From: Gemmatimonadota bacterium
GTDB lineage: Bacteria; Gemmatimonadota; Gemmatimonadetes; Gemmatimonadales; Gemmatimonadaceae
NCBI GenBank assembly: GCA_016714015.1
Contig: JADJNZ010000004.1
Location: 248,001 to 312,000 of the forward strand
DNA: 64,000 nt
Direction: 5' to 3'
Made by a program: the position numbers and the translations under genes. Positions 8,695-17,494 of the stretch are shown piece after piece. Position 1 is the first letter of the stretch. Every line of letters starts with the position of its first letter. A model generated the notes under the pieces. The model was not told the DNA's origin, ran no database searches, and saw only the letters and a list, made by a program, of their open reading frames with translations.

Positions 8695-9450
8695 TCACTT
8701 CAGTCGCACCCGGTACACCGTCGGCCAATACTTCCCGGTGACGAGGAACTCGCCCGGCACGGGGGACTTGGCGATGCCGTTCAGGACGTCGACTTCAGGC
8801 GGTCGGTCGGGGTACAGGCCTTCGAAATCATACGTGCGCAGGACCTCGCCGGTCGCGGGATCGATCCGGACGATGCGGTCGGTCTCGTAGACGTTCGCGA
8901 GCAACGTGCCCTCGTCCCACTCCATCTCGTTGATCCGCGAGAGTGGACGCCCGTTCAGCCGCACCTTCACCACGCGGCGCGTGGCGAAGGTGGCCGGATC
9001 GAGCAGTCGCAACGAGTCGGAGCCGTCGCTCATCCAGAGGCCGGTGCCGTCGGTCGCGAGCCCCCAGCCCTCGCCTTCGTACCGGACCGAATCGAGCGGG
9101 GCGAGCGTCGCCGCGTCGTACACGTAGGCGATCTGCTCCTTCCAGGTGAGCTGGTAAAGCCTGCCACCCAGCAGGGCCAGCCCCTCGGCGAACTTGTCGC
9201 TCGTCAGGGCGGTCCGGGCTTCCACCGCGCCGGTCTCGAGGGTGACCCGACGGAGATCGGAGTTCGCGTAGCGGCCGACACTCTCATACAGGATGCCGTC
9301 CGACCAGACGAGCCCCTGCGTGTAGGACGACCGGTCGTGAGGGTATCGGCCCGTGACCTCGTAGTCGGCGGGCGGCGGGGGCTCGCCGGGGCAGCCGAGG
9401 AGGGCGGCGGTGAGGAGGAGGGGCAGGGGGCGGAGGGCACGGGCACGCAT
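8695..9450 (-). CDS. Glutaminyl-peptide cyclotransferase, beta-propeller type (lipoprotein)
   Basis: A 251-residue predicted lipoprotein (lipobox LLGC at about residue 20) of the plant/bacterial glutamine cyclotransferase family. These enzymes convert N-terminal glutamine to pyroglutamate on a five-bladed propeller. Recognisable family segments are GRYPHDRSSYTQGLVW, LYESVGRYANSDLRRV, FAEGLALLGGRLYQLTWKEQ, EGWGLATDGTGLWMSDGSD, INEMEWDEGTLLANVYETD and DVLNGIAKSP. The ATG at 9450 starts the lipoprotein signal. It heads a three-gene minus-strand run with the MHS transporter and DUF1801 gene. Confidence 0.88.
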   Translation of the reverse strand: MRARALRPLPLLLTAALLGCPGEPPPPADYEVTGRYPHDRSSYTQGLVWSDGILYESVGRYANSDLRRVTLETGAVEARTALTSDKFAEGLALLGGRLYQLTWKEQIAYVYDAATLAPLDSVRYEGEGWGLATDGTGLWMSDGSDSLRLLDPATFATRRVVKVRLNGRPLSRINEMEWDEGTLLANVYETDRIVRIDPATGEVLRTYDFEGLYPDRPPEVDVLNGIAKSPVPGEFLVTGKYWPTVYRVRLK

Positions 9451-9493
9451 CCGGGGATTGTGGCCGCGCCGCGTGCGCACGGCAAGCCTGCGG

Positions 9494-9829
9494 GTGATTC
9501 CCTGTCTCACTGCCCATGTCTCCGGTCCGGACGCGGTCGCCGGACCGGTCTACATCGTGCTGGTGCTGCCCATCGGCCTGGCCGCCTACTTCGGCGGGTT
9601 CGGGCCCGGACTCCTCTCGACGTTGCTCACGACGCTCGGCGCCGAGGTGGTCCTCCTTGAGCCGGTCGGTGGGTTGTTCGGTGCCCCGCTCCGGATGCGT
9701 CTCGGTCTCCTGATGCTCGGGGTCATCGGTGTCCTGGTGAGTCTCGCGGCGCGCCCGCTGCCCAAGCCGTTCAGCGTGCAAGCCCTGCTCGACGCCGTGC
9801 GCCGGACACTCGACACCGCCCTCGTCTGA
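9494..9829 (+). pseudogene. Remnant of a hybrid sensor kinase: DUF4118-like membrane segment joined to a receiver-domain tail
   Basis: A roughly 111-codon open frame, read from a GTG at 9494. It encodes two or three transmembrane segments resembling the DUF4118 sensor module of KdpD-type kinases (PVYIVLVLPIGLAAYFGGFG, then PGLLSTLLTTLGAEVVLLEP and LGLLMLGVIGVLVSLA). It then passes directly into PKPFSVQALLDAVRRTLDTA, which looks like the last helix of a response-regulator receiver domain including the conserved Lys-Pro. Histidine kinase, ATPase and most of the receiver are absent. A large internal deletion of a hybrid kinase explains this best, though a small membrane protein cannot be excluded. 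Confidence 0.55.
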
Positions 9830-9896
9830 GGACACGGTCGCCGCTGGACGGCACGGCGCGCGCGTGCGAAGTTCTCAGGACTCCAACCGGGATCCC

Positions 9897-10478
<582 letters not shown>

Positions 10479-10528
10479 GGGCGTCACGGTCCGGCGCGCG
10501 CCACGTCTCTCCCACTCAGACTCCCCAC

Positions 10529-11149
10529 ATGAACGTCACCGATCTCCTCTCGCAGGCCGGCGGCCTGCAGTCCATCGCGCGCGAACTCGGTGTCACCGAG
10601 CAGCAGGCCTCGAGCGGCGCGGCCGCGCTCGTCCCCGCCATCCTCGGCGGCTTCAAGAAGCGGGCGCAGTCGCAGCCCGGTGGTGCCGCCGGACTCGGCG
10701 GCCTGTTGCAGCAGCTCGGCGGTGCGGACCTGCTCGACAACGTCGTCTCGGCCCAACCCACGGATGTCTCGCGCGGCAATGACGTGCTCGGCGCCATCTT
10801 CGGCAGCAAGGACGTGAGCCGTGCGGTCGCGCAGCAGGCCTCCGCGCAGTCTGGTCTCGGCCCCGACGTGCTGAAGAAGATGCTGCCGATGCTCGCGATG
10901 GCGGTGAGCGGCATGATGGCGAAGGGCGCGCCGAGTGCCGCCCCATCGGCGCCGGCGGCTGGCGGACTCGGCGGGATGCTCGGAGGGATGCTCGGCGGCC
11001 AGGCCGGCAACGCGTTGTCGGCGCTCACGGGCGGCAACGCCACGGGCGGCGCCGGGGGCTTCGGTGGCCTGATGTCGATGCTCGACGCCGACGGCGATGG
11101 CAATCCGCTCGACGACATCATGAAGATGGTGGGGAAGGCGCGCGGCTGA
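10529..11149 (+). CDS. DUF937 protein
   Basis: A 206-residue protein with an N-terminal DUF937 region: NVTDLLSQAGGLQSIARELG, then QQASSGAAALVPAILGGFKK and a GLGGLLQQLGGADLLDNV repeat-like helix. The C-terminal third is Gly/Met/Ala-rich (GGLGGMLGGMLGGQAGNALS) and ends in an acidic DADGDGNPLDDIMKM stretch resembling a calcium-binding loop. Related proteins (YidB-type) have no settled function. No signal peptide is seen. The ATG follows a C/T-rich leader without a Shine-Dalgarno sequence. The stop codon sits in the loop of a strong inverted repeat. Confidence 0.85.
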   Translation: MNVTDLLSQAGGLQSIARELGVTEQQASSGAAALVPAILGGFKKRAQSQPGGAAGLGGLLQQLGGADLLDNVVSAQPTDVSRGNDVLGAIFGSKDVSRAVAQQASAQSGLGPDVLKKMLPMLAMAVSGMMAKGAPSAAPSAPAAGGLGGMLGGMLGGQAGNALSALTGGNATGGAGGFGGLMSMLDADGDGNPLDDIMKMVGKARG

Positions 11150-11160
11150 GCCGCGCGCCT
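11136..11160. terminator. Bidirectional terminator-like hairpin whose loop is the TGA stop
   Basis: Arms AGGCGCGCGGC and GCCGCGCGCCT are perfect 11-bp inverted repeats separated by exactly three bases, the TGA of the DUF937 gene. The right arm reaches the stop codon of the convergent plug-like gene. There is no T-tract. Confidence 0.6.
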
Positions 11161-11995
11161 ACGGGCGCCGGATCACCGTAGGGGTGCCGCCGGCCGGGCG
11201 TCGACCGCGCGCCGGCGCCTCGCGGAGCCAGTAGACAAGAAGCGAACAGCCGTTCGCGGATTCCCGTGGCCACGCGAAGCGCTGGAGCGCCTCCGGGACC
11301 TTCTGGTACTCGTCGTAATACTCGATGGCGACCACGTCCCGGGGGATGAGTTCCTCCACCGGCACCTTCCGGACGTGCCCGTCGAACTGCGGGTCCTCGC
11401 CGTTGAAGATCTCGACGAGGCAGCGGCTCGGTGGCGCCATGGCGCGCCAGTCGAGGCCGTCCGGCGTCATCACGGGTTGGCGCCGGAGGCTCGGGATCCC
11501 GTCGAGCATGTCGGCCCAGGCGGAGGGGCGGAGCGCGCGGAGCTCGCCGGCATCGCGGTACATCCCGCGTCCGATCGCGCGCCGGCACTCGAACCCACGC
11601 AGCGTGTTGCGTTCGCAGGCGTTCACGTCGGTGATGCGAACCTCGCCGAGGAGCTGAGGCATGCGCACCAGGCGAATCCGGAGCGCGCCCGCGTTGGCGT
11701 CGCGGGCGTCGACGCTCGTCTCGTAGGGGCGGAAGCCGATGAAGCGCACCCGCAGTCGCTGCGCGCCGCGTGCGGTGACGGCGAGCGCGAAGGCGCCGGT
11801 GGAGTCGGTCCGCGTGCGCAGGTCCGCTCCGAGGATCACGTCGGCGTCGACGATCGCGCGACCCGCGGTGTCGACGACCGTCCCGGCGACGCGTTGGGCC
11901 TGCACGCCGCGCGGAGCGACCGACGCGAGCATGAACGACGCGAGCACGACCCCGGCGAGCGGGGATGCGCTCAGCGGGCGCCGAACGTGTCGCAT
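11159..11995 (-). CDS. Carboxypeptidase-regulatory-like protein with orphan TonB-plug-like C terminus
   Basis: A 278-residue exported protein. After a signal peptide (cleavage near VQAQ) comes a carboxypeptidase-regulatory-like beta-sandwich (RVAGTVVDTAGRAIVDADVI, TRTDSTGAFALAV, LRVRFIGFRPYE). The C-terminal half resembles the plug of TonB-dependent receptors (ADMLDGIPSLRR, RCLVEIFNGEDPQFDG, IPRDVVAIEYYDEYQKVPE, GCSLLVYWLR), but no beta-barrel follows. It overlaps the upstream zinc peptidase gene by 25 bases on the same strand. A longer relative lies at 17495-18928. It may act in outer-membrane or surface assembly; this is inference. Confidence 0.72.
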   Translation of the reverse strand: MRHVRRPLSASPLAGVVLASFMLASVAPRGVQAQRVAGTVVDTAGRAIVDADVILGADLRTRTDSTGAFALAVTARGAQRLRVRFIGFRPYETSVDARDANAGALRIRLVRMPQLLGEVRITDVNACERNTLRGFECRRAIGRGMYRDAGELRALRPSAWADMLDGIPSLRRQPVMTPDGLDWRAMAPPSRCLVEIFNGEDPQFDGHVRKVPVEELIPRDVVAIEYYDEYQKVPEALQRFAWPRESANGCSLLVYWLREAPARGRRPAGGTPTVIRRP

Positions 11996-12813
11996 GACCG
12001 GGGTTCGCCCGAGTCGAACCCCGCCTTGAACCAGCGCATCCGCTCCGCGCTCGATCCATGCGTGAAGCTCTCGGGACGCACCTCGCGGCCGGCCTGTTGC
12101 TGCAGGCGATCGTCTCCCACCGCGGCAGCGGCGCCGAGTCCCTCCTCCATGTCGCCGCGTTCGAGGTCACCGCGCTGGGCGACGGTGTTGGCCCACACGC
12201 CCGCGTAGCAGTCCGCCTGGAGCTCCATCCGTACGCTGAGCGCGTTCTCGCTCCCCGGATCGGCGCGCTGGGCCCGGCGCAGTTGCGATTCGGTGCCGCG
12301 CACCGACTGGACATGATGCCCGATCTCGTGCGCGAGCACATACACCTGCGCGAAGTCGCCGGGCGCTCCGTAGTTGCGCGACAGCTCCTCGTAGAAGGCG
12401 AGGTCGATGTAGACCTTCTGGTCGCCCGGGCAGTAGAACGGCCCCATCGCCGACGAGGCGTCGCCGCAGGCCGACTGCACCGCCCCGCGGAAGAGCACGA
12501 GCTTCGCCGCGGGATACGCTGTCCCCTCGGCCGCGAGCTTCTGCGCCCACATGGCCTGCGCGTCATCCAGCGCCGACGACAGGAAGCGCACCATCGGCTC
12601 CTCGCGGGCGTCCTCAACGGGTGCCTCGCTCGCGGCGGGCGCGCCCGCGCCACCGCTCATCACGCCGAGCACCTCGAGGGGGTTCGCCCCGGTCACGGCG
12701 GAGATCACGAGCGCCAGCACGATGCCGGCGATGCCGATGCCGGCCTTGCGGCCGCCACCGCCGCCGCGGCGATCCTCGAGATTGGACGAGCGACCCGTGT
12801 CGCGCCACTTCAT
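11971..12813 (-). CDS. Neutral zinc metallopeptidase, YpfJ/KPN_02809 family
   Basis: A 280-residue membrane-anchored protein. The start MKWRDTGRSSNLEDRRG is the family hallmark and is followed by one transmembrane helix (IGIAGIVLALVISAVTGA). The extracytoplasmic domain carries ACGDASSAMGPFYCPGDQKV, the HEIGHH zinc motif near residue 165, and the downstream ELQADCYAGVWA segment holding the third ligand. Family members are presumed peptidases with little functional work. A candidate promoter (12842-12870) and a GAGGG ribosome site precede the ATG at 12813. Its end overlaps the plug-like gene start by 25 bases. Confidence 0.92.
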   Translation of the reverse strand: MKWRDTGRSSNLEDRRGGGGGRKAGIGIAGIVLALVISAVTGANPLEVLGVMSGGAGAPAASEAPVEDAREEPMVRFLSSALDDAQAMWAQKLAAEGTAYPAAKLVLFRGAVQSACGDASSAMGPFYCPGDQKVYIDLAFYEELSRNYGAPGDFAQVYVLAHEIGHHVQSVRGTESQLRRAQRADPGSENALSVRMELQADCYAGVWANTVAQRGDLERGDMEEGLGAAAAVGDDRLQQQAGREVRPESFTHGSSAERMRWFKAGFDSGEPRSCDTFGAR

Positions 12814-12841
12814 GTGATGCCCTCGGAGAATGTCTCGCGGG

Positions 12842-12870
12842 ATATTACCCTCGAAACTACCCCCAGTCAC
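12842..12870 (-). promoter_or_regulatory. Candidate sigma70-type promoter for the YpfJ-type peptidase
   Basis: On the minus strand a GTGACT -35-like box (4 of 6 consensus) is followed by a 17-base spacer and TAATAT as -10. Transcription would begin about 20 bases before the ATG at 12813. It overlaps the 3' end of the DUF6929 gene, so this gene probably has its own promoter within a longer minus-strand run. Confidence 0.5.
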
Positions 12871-13870
12871 CGCCGAGCGACACGTCGCACAGCTCGGAGG
12901 GCCGGGTGGGGTCGTCCGGATCGACGACGACGAGCACGCGATCGGTCCGGCCCGGGAGGGCGACGATCCCTTCGACCTTGTCCGTGGTGCCTCGGCCGCG
13001 CTCGTCCGTGATGGGCGCATAGCGCAACGCCCCCTTCGCCGGGATGATGCCGATCACCGATCCGCTCACGCGGCCATCATCGCTCGCGTCCTTCGATGCC
13101 TCCGCCGCGGCGGTGTAGAGTAGGGTGCTCCCGGCCATCGCCGCATCGGTGAAGCCGAGCGGGAGCGCGTCGAGCGTCCCGAGCTCGTATTGCGTCACAC
13201 CGTGGAGCGCCGGGATGGTCGCGGCCTCCGGCGAGGCGAGATAGGCGAGCATCGCGTGCAGGTCGAGATCGCCGGTCGCGTTCACCGGGAGTCGGCCATC
13301 CTTCGCCGCGCCGTTCCCGCGCGTGAAGAGCCGCAGGGCGCCGGGGAGCCCCAGTGCCCCCTCGATGTTCATGTCGCTGCCGGCGAAGTGCGGCACCCGT
13401 TCGAGCGCGACGTAGAGCGATTCCGCATCGATGAGTGAGACGCGCGGCCGCCGCGCGGCGACGGACTCGATGGTCACGATCCGCCGCCGGCGCTTCCTCG
13501 AACCGGAGCCGAGCGCGAGCAGCATCGTGCCCATCGGTCCCTCGATGGTGCAGCAGGCCTCGAGGTCGAGTTTGTGCTTCTTGTTGCCGCGCAGGTCGTC
13601 GAAGTGACGCTTCCCTTCTTCGCCGGCCGGTAGGGTGATGCTGCGCGCCAGTCCGGTCCGCGGGTCGACGAGCGCGACGAAGTTCGCGTCGTCCTGCACG
13701 AGGCCCAGCCGTCGGCCGACCCAGGTGATGGACGAGCCGGCGCGCACATGCGGTGGGCGATCGAGCCCGGGGCTCGCCTTGGCGCGATAGGCGAGCGGGC
13801 GGCGTTCAACGATGGTCGCCGAGAGCGACGGATCGATGGACGCCGAGCGCAGGCGGACGTTATTGGACAG
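12857..13870 (-). CDS. DUF6929-like beta-propeller protein
   Basis: About 337 residues with the DUF6929 pattern: PLAYRAKASPGLDRPPHVRA, LGLVQDDANFVALVDP, KRHFDDLRGNKKHKLDLEAC, LLALGSGSRKRRRRIV, FAGSDMNIEGALGL, LRLFTRGNGAAKDGRLPVNA. The family is predicted to form a soluble propeller of unknown function. No ATG or GTG lies near the expected N terminus. The best start is a CTG at 13870, overlapping the end of the DUF3465 gene; another CTG lies a few codons on. No signal peptide is evident. It follows DUF3465 and the SBP56-like gene and is probably co-transcribed with them. Confidence 0.75.
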   Translation of the reverse strand: MSNNVRLRSASIDPSLSATIVERRPLAYRAKASPGLDRPPHVRAGSSITWVGRRLGLVQDDANFVALVDPRTGLARSITLPAGEEGKRHFDDLRGNKKHKLDLEACCTIEGPMGTMLLALGSGSRKRRRRIVTIESVAARRPRVSLIDAESLYVALERVPHFAGSDMNIEGALGLPGALRLFTRGNGAAKDGRLPVNATGDLDLHAMLAYLASPEAATIPALHGVTQYELGTLDALPLGFTDAAMAGSTLLYTAAAEASKDASDDGRVSGSVIGIIPAKGALRYAPITDERGRGTTDKVEGIVALPGRTDRVLVVVDPDDPTRPSELCDVSLGGDWG

Positions 13871-14294
13871 TGCGCCCCTCGTGCCGGAGCCAGCCGGCCA
13901 CGTGCCGGCCGGCCGGATCGCGGTGGGTCCAGTGGACCACGCCGCCCTCGGCGTTCGGTTCGAACTCGCCGAAGAAGGCGACGGTGTCGCCGCGATCCAG
14001 GCCGGTGAGGCGCGGCGCGAGGTCGATGTTGTGCGCGACGAGCAACGTCCGTCCGTTCGCGAGCGTGAGGATGAAGCGCTGGTGTCGGCTCCCGTCGTCA
14101 TCGTCGGGAAGGACACGACTGACGATGCCGACGCCCTCGAGTTGCTGGTCGCCCCGCGGCTCGCGCGGTCGTTCGACTCGCTGTTCGCGTTGCGGGGCGT
14201 CCGGAGTCTCGATGTGCTCGCTCTGGAGCCACCGGAACGTGATGACGCCGAAGATGATGACGAGCGAGACGACCCTGCGTCGGGCGGGGATCAC
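13860..14294 (-). CDS. DUF3465 protein
   Basis: A 144-residue protein with an N-terminal hydrophobic segment (VVSLVIIFGVITFRWL) acting as signal or anchor. The DUF3465 core follows: VLPDDDDGSRHQRFILTLANG, LLVAHNIDLAPRLTGLDRGD, VAFFGEFEPNAEGGVVHWTH, and the closing DPAGRHVAGWLRHEGRTVQ. The His-rich end is typical. The fold resembles an OB-type nucleic-acid-binding domain but activity is unknown. Translation starts at a GTG that overlaps the stop of the SBP56-like gene (GTGA), so synthesis is probably coupled. Confidence 0.85.
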   Translation of the reverse strand: MIPARRRVVSLVIIFGVITFRWLQSEHIETPDAPQREQRVERPREPRGDQQLEGVGIVSRVLPDDDDGSRHQRFILTLANGRTLLVAHNIDLAPRLTGLDRGDTVAFFGEFEPNAEGGVVHWTHRDPAGRHVAGWLRHEGRTVQ

Positions 14295-15538
14295 GGGCGA
14301 CTGAAGACGGCGCCGTGCGGGACGCCCTTCGCCGCGCTACCGTGCGGCCAAGTCTTGTCGTCCATGCGGAAGCCGCTGCGCGCCGCGCCGGGCTCGCGGA
14401 AGCGCTCGTCGAGCAAGAGCTGGCCGGTCGCGGCGTCGAAGCGCAGGAGTTCCACGCGGTGCTCCATCCCGTCGTAGCCCGTCACGACCACGCGCCGCTG
14501 GTCGGGCGAGACGGCGATCCAGTGCGGGACATCGGCGGGTCCGAACGCCACGCGACTCACTTCCTTCGGTGCCGCGGGATCGGCGACATCGAGGACGACG
14601 ACGGCGCTTGAGGCCGGCACGGTCACCAAATAGTAGTGCCCCACGACGACCGGGATGGCGCAGTTGGTCTTCTCCTTCGTTGGGAAGGACGCGACCTGTC
14701 GCGCCGACGGGGCGGTGCCGTCGAGGCCCTCCAGCAGGAAGAGGCCGCAGCTGAACGTGGACACGAGCATCGTCCTGCCATCCGCGAGAAGACGCGGCTC
14801 GGCGGTGAGCCGCCCGTGGGGCCCCGGGAGCGTGATGGTCGAGAGCAACGTGAGGTCGGAGAGGCGCCACACCTGCAAGGTGCGCGACGCCTCGGCGTCT
14901 CCGTCCATGTCCGTCGACGTGGTCACCACGCGGTCCAGCGACGGCACGATGCCGGCGCTGTACACGCGCAGCATGCTGTCCGCGGCGGGCGTGTCGGCCG
15001 AGGCCGAGCGGACGACCGTTCCCGTCGGTGTGATCTCGACGAGACCACCGGCGCGCATGTGGCCGCCGTCGTGCCGCATCTGGAAGCTGGCGAGTACGTT
15101 CCCGTTGGGGAGCCGTGGGAACGAGTGCGGGTGCGTGAACCCCGCGAGGTCCCCGAACTCCGCCGCGATCCGTGGCGCATCGGGCACGGAGAGGTCGAAG
15201 ATCCAGGTCCGGCCCGCGCCGAAGCCGTTCGCGAAGAGTTGTCGGTCCGCGGCGAGTTCGGGCTCGGTGTGGTGCGGGACACTCCCCGTCGCCGGCACGG
15301 CCAGCGTCGTCACGAGGGCGCCGTAGCGGCCGGTGTCCTCGGTCACGTCAAGGACGGCGAGGAAGTCGGGCTGCGTCGAGTCCACCGACGCGGTCCAGAG
15401 ATACAGGTAGTCGCGCGGACCCGTCGCCACCTCCGCGCGCGGCCCGCAGGCCGCGAGCACGGTGGAGAGAGCGAGCGCGCACGCGCGCGCCCGTGCGCCA
15501 GGATGATCGGCGCGAGAACGCGCGCGTGGGCTCTGCAT
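14291..15538 (-). CDS. Selenium-binding protein (SBP56)-like lipoprotein
   Basis: A 415-residue predicted lipoprotein (lipobox LAAC near residue 31) with a seven-bladed propeller character. Segments such as DYLYLWTASVDSTQPDFLAV, HHTEPELAADRQLFANGFG, RTWIFDLSVPDAPRIAAEFG, GFTHPHSFPRLPNGNVLASF and CGLFLLEGLDG recall the SBP56/methanethiol oxidase family. The conserved His residues (HHTE, HPHSF, DVPHW) could bind copper as in methanethiol oxidase. The assignment rests on motif resemblance and the activity is unproven. It sits four bases downstream of the DinB gene and overlaps DUF3465. Confidence 0.6.
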   Translation of the reverse strand: MQSPRARSRADHPGARARACALALSTVLAACGPRAEVATGPRDYLYLWTASVDSTQPDFLAVLDVTEDTGRYGALVTTLAVPATGSVPHHTEPELAADRQLFANGFGAGRTWIFDLSVPDAPRIAAEFGDLAGFTHPHSFPRLPNGNVLASFQMRHDGGHMRAGGLVEITPTGTVVRSASADTPAADSMLRVYSAGIVPSLDRVVTTSTDMDGDAEASRTLQVWRLSDLTLLSTITLPGPHGRLTAEPRLLADGRTMLVSTFSCGLFLLEGLDGTAPSARQVASFPTKEKTNCAIPVVVGHYYLVTVPASSAVVVLDVADPAAPKEVSRVAFGPADVPHWIAVSPDQRRVVVTGYDGMEHRVELLRFDAATGQLLLDERFREPGAARSGFRMDDKTWPHGSAAKGVPHGAVFSRP

Positions 15539-15542
15539 CGGT

Positions 15543-16079
15543 TCAGCGGCTCCAGGGTGGCGTGACGTTGTTCGATCGCGCGTAGGCGATGAACTGTCCG
15601 AGGTGCTCGTGGAGGTGCGTGATCGCGAGAAGCGAGGCGCGGTGACGGGTGAAGTCCTGGCCGAACATCTTCACCGTCGCCGAGAGGTTCGCGTCGGTCG
15701 TGAGCGCCAGCGCCTGGTGCAGGTGGAGGAACGACGCATGCAGCTCGGCAGCGATCTGCGCACGGGTCATCGGCCGCTTCTCGAAGGCGGTCGCCGTGTT
15801 GAAGTCGCTCGTGATGCCGCTAGAGGCCGGCGCCGGCTTCCCCATCATGATCGGCAGGAGGTAGTTGTCCGACACGACATGCAGCAGCACCTCGCGGATC
15901 GACCGGACGCCCGGAGCGGGACGCCAGTCGTACGCCGATTCCGGGATCGCGTTCGCCAGATCGACGAACTTCTTCTCCGTGTCATTCAGGTCGGTGTGCA
16001 TGTCGGCCATCACGCCCTGAGCCGCGACCGGGGCGGCGAAGACGAGAGCGAGCGACAGCGCGGCGATCAGCTTGCGCAT
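15543..16079 (-). CDS. Secreted DinB/YfiT-like four-helix protein
   Basis: A 178-residue protein with signal peptide MRKLIAALSLALVFAAPVAA and a DinB-like helical bundle: EKKFVDLANAIPESAYDWRP, VRSIREVLLHVVSDNYLLP, MTRAQIAAELHASFLHLHQA and THLHEHLGQFIAYARSN. The metal triad (His in LLHVVSDN and the HLHEHLG pair) looks complete. DinB-like proteins can be metal-dependent thiol transferases; exported members such as this are common in Gemmatimonadota and Acidobacteria but lack assigned roles. It is the first gene of the minus-strand run reaching the DUF6929 gene. Confidence 0.85.
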   Translation of the reverse strand: MRKLIAALSLALVFAAPVAAQGVMADMHTDLNDTEKKFVDLANAIPESAYDWRPAPGVRSIREVLLHVVSDNYLLPIMMGKPAPASSGITSDFNTATAFEKRPMTRAQIAAELHASFLHLHQALALTTDANLSATVKMFGQDFTRHRASLLAITHLHEHLGQFIAYARSNNVTPPWSR

Positions 16080-16244
16080 GGAGGGACTCCGTACGATGAA
16101 GGGGGGCACCCGGCGATTCCGGGCGCGAACGATCCACCAAGGTCGCTCCCCGGGCGGGGGTGTGGCAACCTGGCACGATCCCATGCCGTACCCCGGGTGT
16201 CGGTACGCCGTGACCGTCCGCGCCGCCGCCGGGTACTCTGGAGG

Positions 16245-17483
16245 ATGACCCCCACCATCCTCCGCCGCTCCGTGTCGCTCGCCCTTCTCGCGCTCGCTGC
16301 CTGCGGCAGCGACGAACCGACCTCGGGCGGGCCCGGTCCGGTCCCCGTCACGGACGTGCCCGCCTTGGCGCGCACGACGGTCCTCTCCGGCCGAAGCGGG
16401 CCATGGGACATCGCCTTCTCGGCCGACGGCTCGATGTTCTTCACCGAGAAGTGCGCAGGGCTCTCGGTCCGGCGTCCCGACGGGAGCATCACGCGCCTCT
16501 TCGGAACCGCGGGAAGCGCACTCGTCGCGCCCGACTTCTTCTGTCTGGGCCAGAGCGGGATGCACGGGGTGGCCCTCGATCCGGCCTTCGCGACCAATCG
16601 ACGCATCTACGTCTACATGCCGTCCGACCTGACGTCGAATCCGCGCACCAATCGCGTCGTGCGGCTCGAACTCGACGCAGGGTTCACGACGGCGAGTGCG
16701 CGGACCGACATCGTCACCGGCATCCCGCTGAAGGATGCCGCGAACGCCGTCGGCGGCGCGGGCTCGCACAGCGGCGGCCGCCTCCGCTTCGGCCCGGACG
16801 GCTTCCTCTACATCGGCACGGGGGACAACCACAACCCGATCCTGCCGCAGCACCCGACGTTGCTCGGCGGCAAGGTGCTCCGCGTGACCACCACCGGCGC
16901 CGCGGCCCCCGGGAACAACGCCCCCGTGGGCTTCGACGCACGCATCTTCTCGTACGGCCATCGCAATGTGCAGGGGCTCGCGTTCCGGCCGAGCGACGGA
17001 CGCGCGTTCAGTGCCGAGCACGGGCCCAACCACAGCGACGAGGTCACGCCGCTGGTCGCCGGCGGCAACGGCGGGTGGGATCCGCAATCGCGACCAGCGC
17101 TCAGCTGTCCCGATGGGTACTGCGGATACGCGGGGAACCCGACCTCGATGCCGATGACGGATATCGCGCGCTTCCCGTCCGCCGTGGTGCCGGCCTGGAA
17201 CAACAGCGCGACCTCCCAGGGCATGGGGCCGGCCGCGTTCCTCGACGGGCCGCAGTGGCGCGCGTGGAACGGACGACTCGCGGTGGGGATCATGGGGGGG
17301 CAGCGCCTGATGATCCTCGAGCTCAACGCGGCGGGGATCGCGACCGCGGCGACCGACGCCGGCCTTCCCGCAGCGCGGTACCGCGCGCTCACCCAGGGCC
17401 CCGACGGCAACCTCTACATCGCGACGGACGCGGGCGAGATCTGGCGCGTCACGCCGTCGGTGGCGAGCGACCCGCGGCCGTAG
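16245..17483 (+). CDS. PQQ-type glucose/sorbosone dehydrogenase-like lipoprotein
   Basis: A 412-residue predicted lipoprotein (lipobox LAAC near residue 20) with the six-bladed soluble glucose/sorbosone dehydrogenase fold. Family motifs are WDIAFSADGSMFFTEKCAG, GMHGVALDPAFATNRRIYVY, SHSGGRLRFGPDGFLYIGTG, SYGHRNVQGLAFRP, AEHGPNHSDEV and QGPDGNLYIATD. The His and Gln/Arg positions used for PQQ and calcium in homologues fall in these segments. It likely oxidises sugars or aldoses outside the cytoplasm. A GGAGG directly abuts the ATG at 16245, which is unusually close for a functional ribosome site. Confidence 0.87.
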   Translation: MTPTILRRSVSLALLALAACGSDEPTSGGPGPVPVTDVPALARTTVLSGRSGPWDIAFSADGSMFFTEKCAGLSVRRPDGSITRLFGTAGSALVAPDFFCLGQSGMHGVALDPAFATNRRIYVYMPSDLTSNPRTNRVVRLELDAGFTTASARTDIVTGIPLKDAANAVGGAGSHSGGRLRFGPDGFLYIGTGDNHNPILPQHPTLLGGKVLRVTTTGAAAPGNNAPVGFDARIFSYGHRNVQGLAFRPSDGRAFSAEHGPNHSDEVTPLVAGGNGGWDPQSRPALSCPDGYCGYAGNPTSMPMTDIARFPSAVVPAWNNSATSQGMGPAAFLDGPQWRAWNGRLAVGIMGGQRLMILELNAAGIATAATDAGLPAARYRALTQGPDGNLYIATDAGEIWRVTPSVASDPRP

Positions 17484-17494
17484 CACCTTGGAGC

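Noticed and set aside
12001..12040. tRNA-like T-arm (GAGTCGAACCCC on the plus strand)
   Set aside because: It lies inside the YpfJ-type peptidase coding sequence and no acceptor or anticodon arms match.
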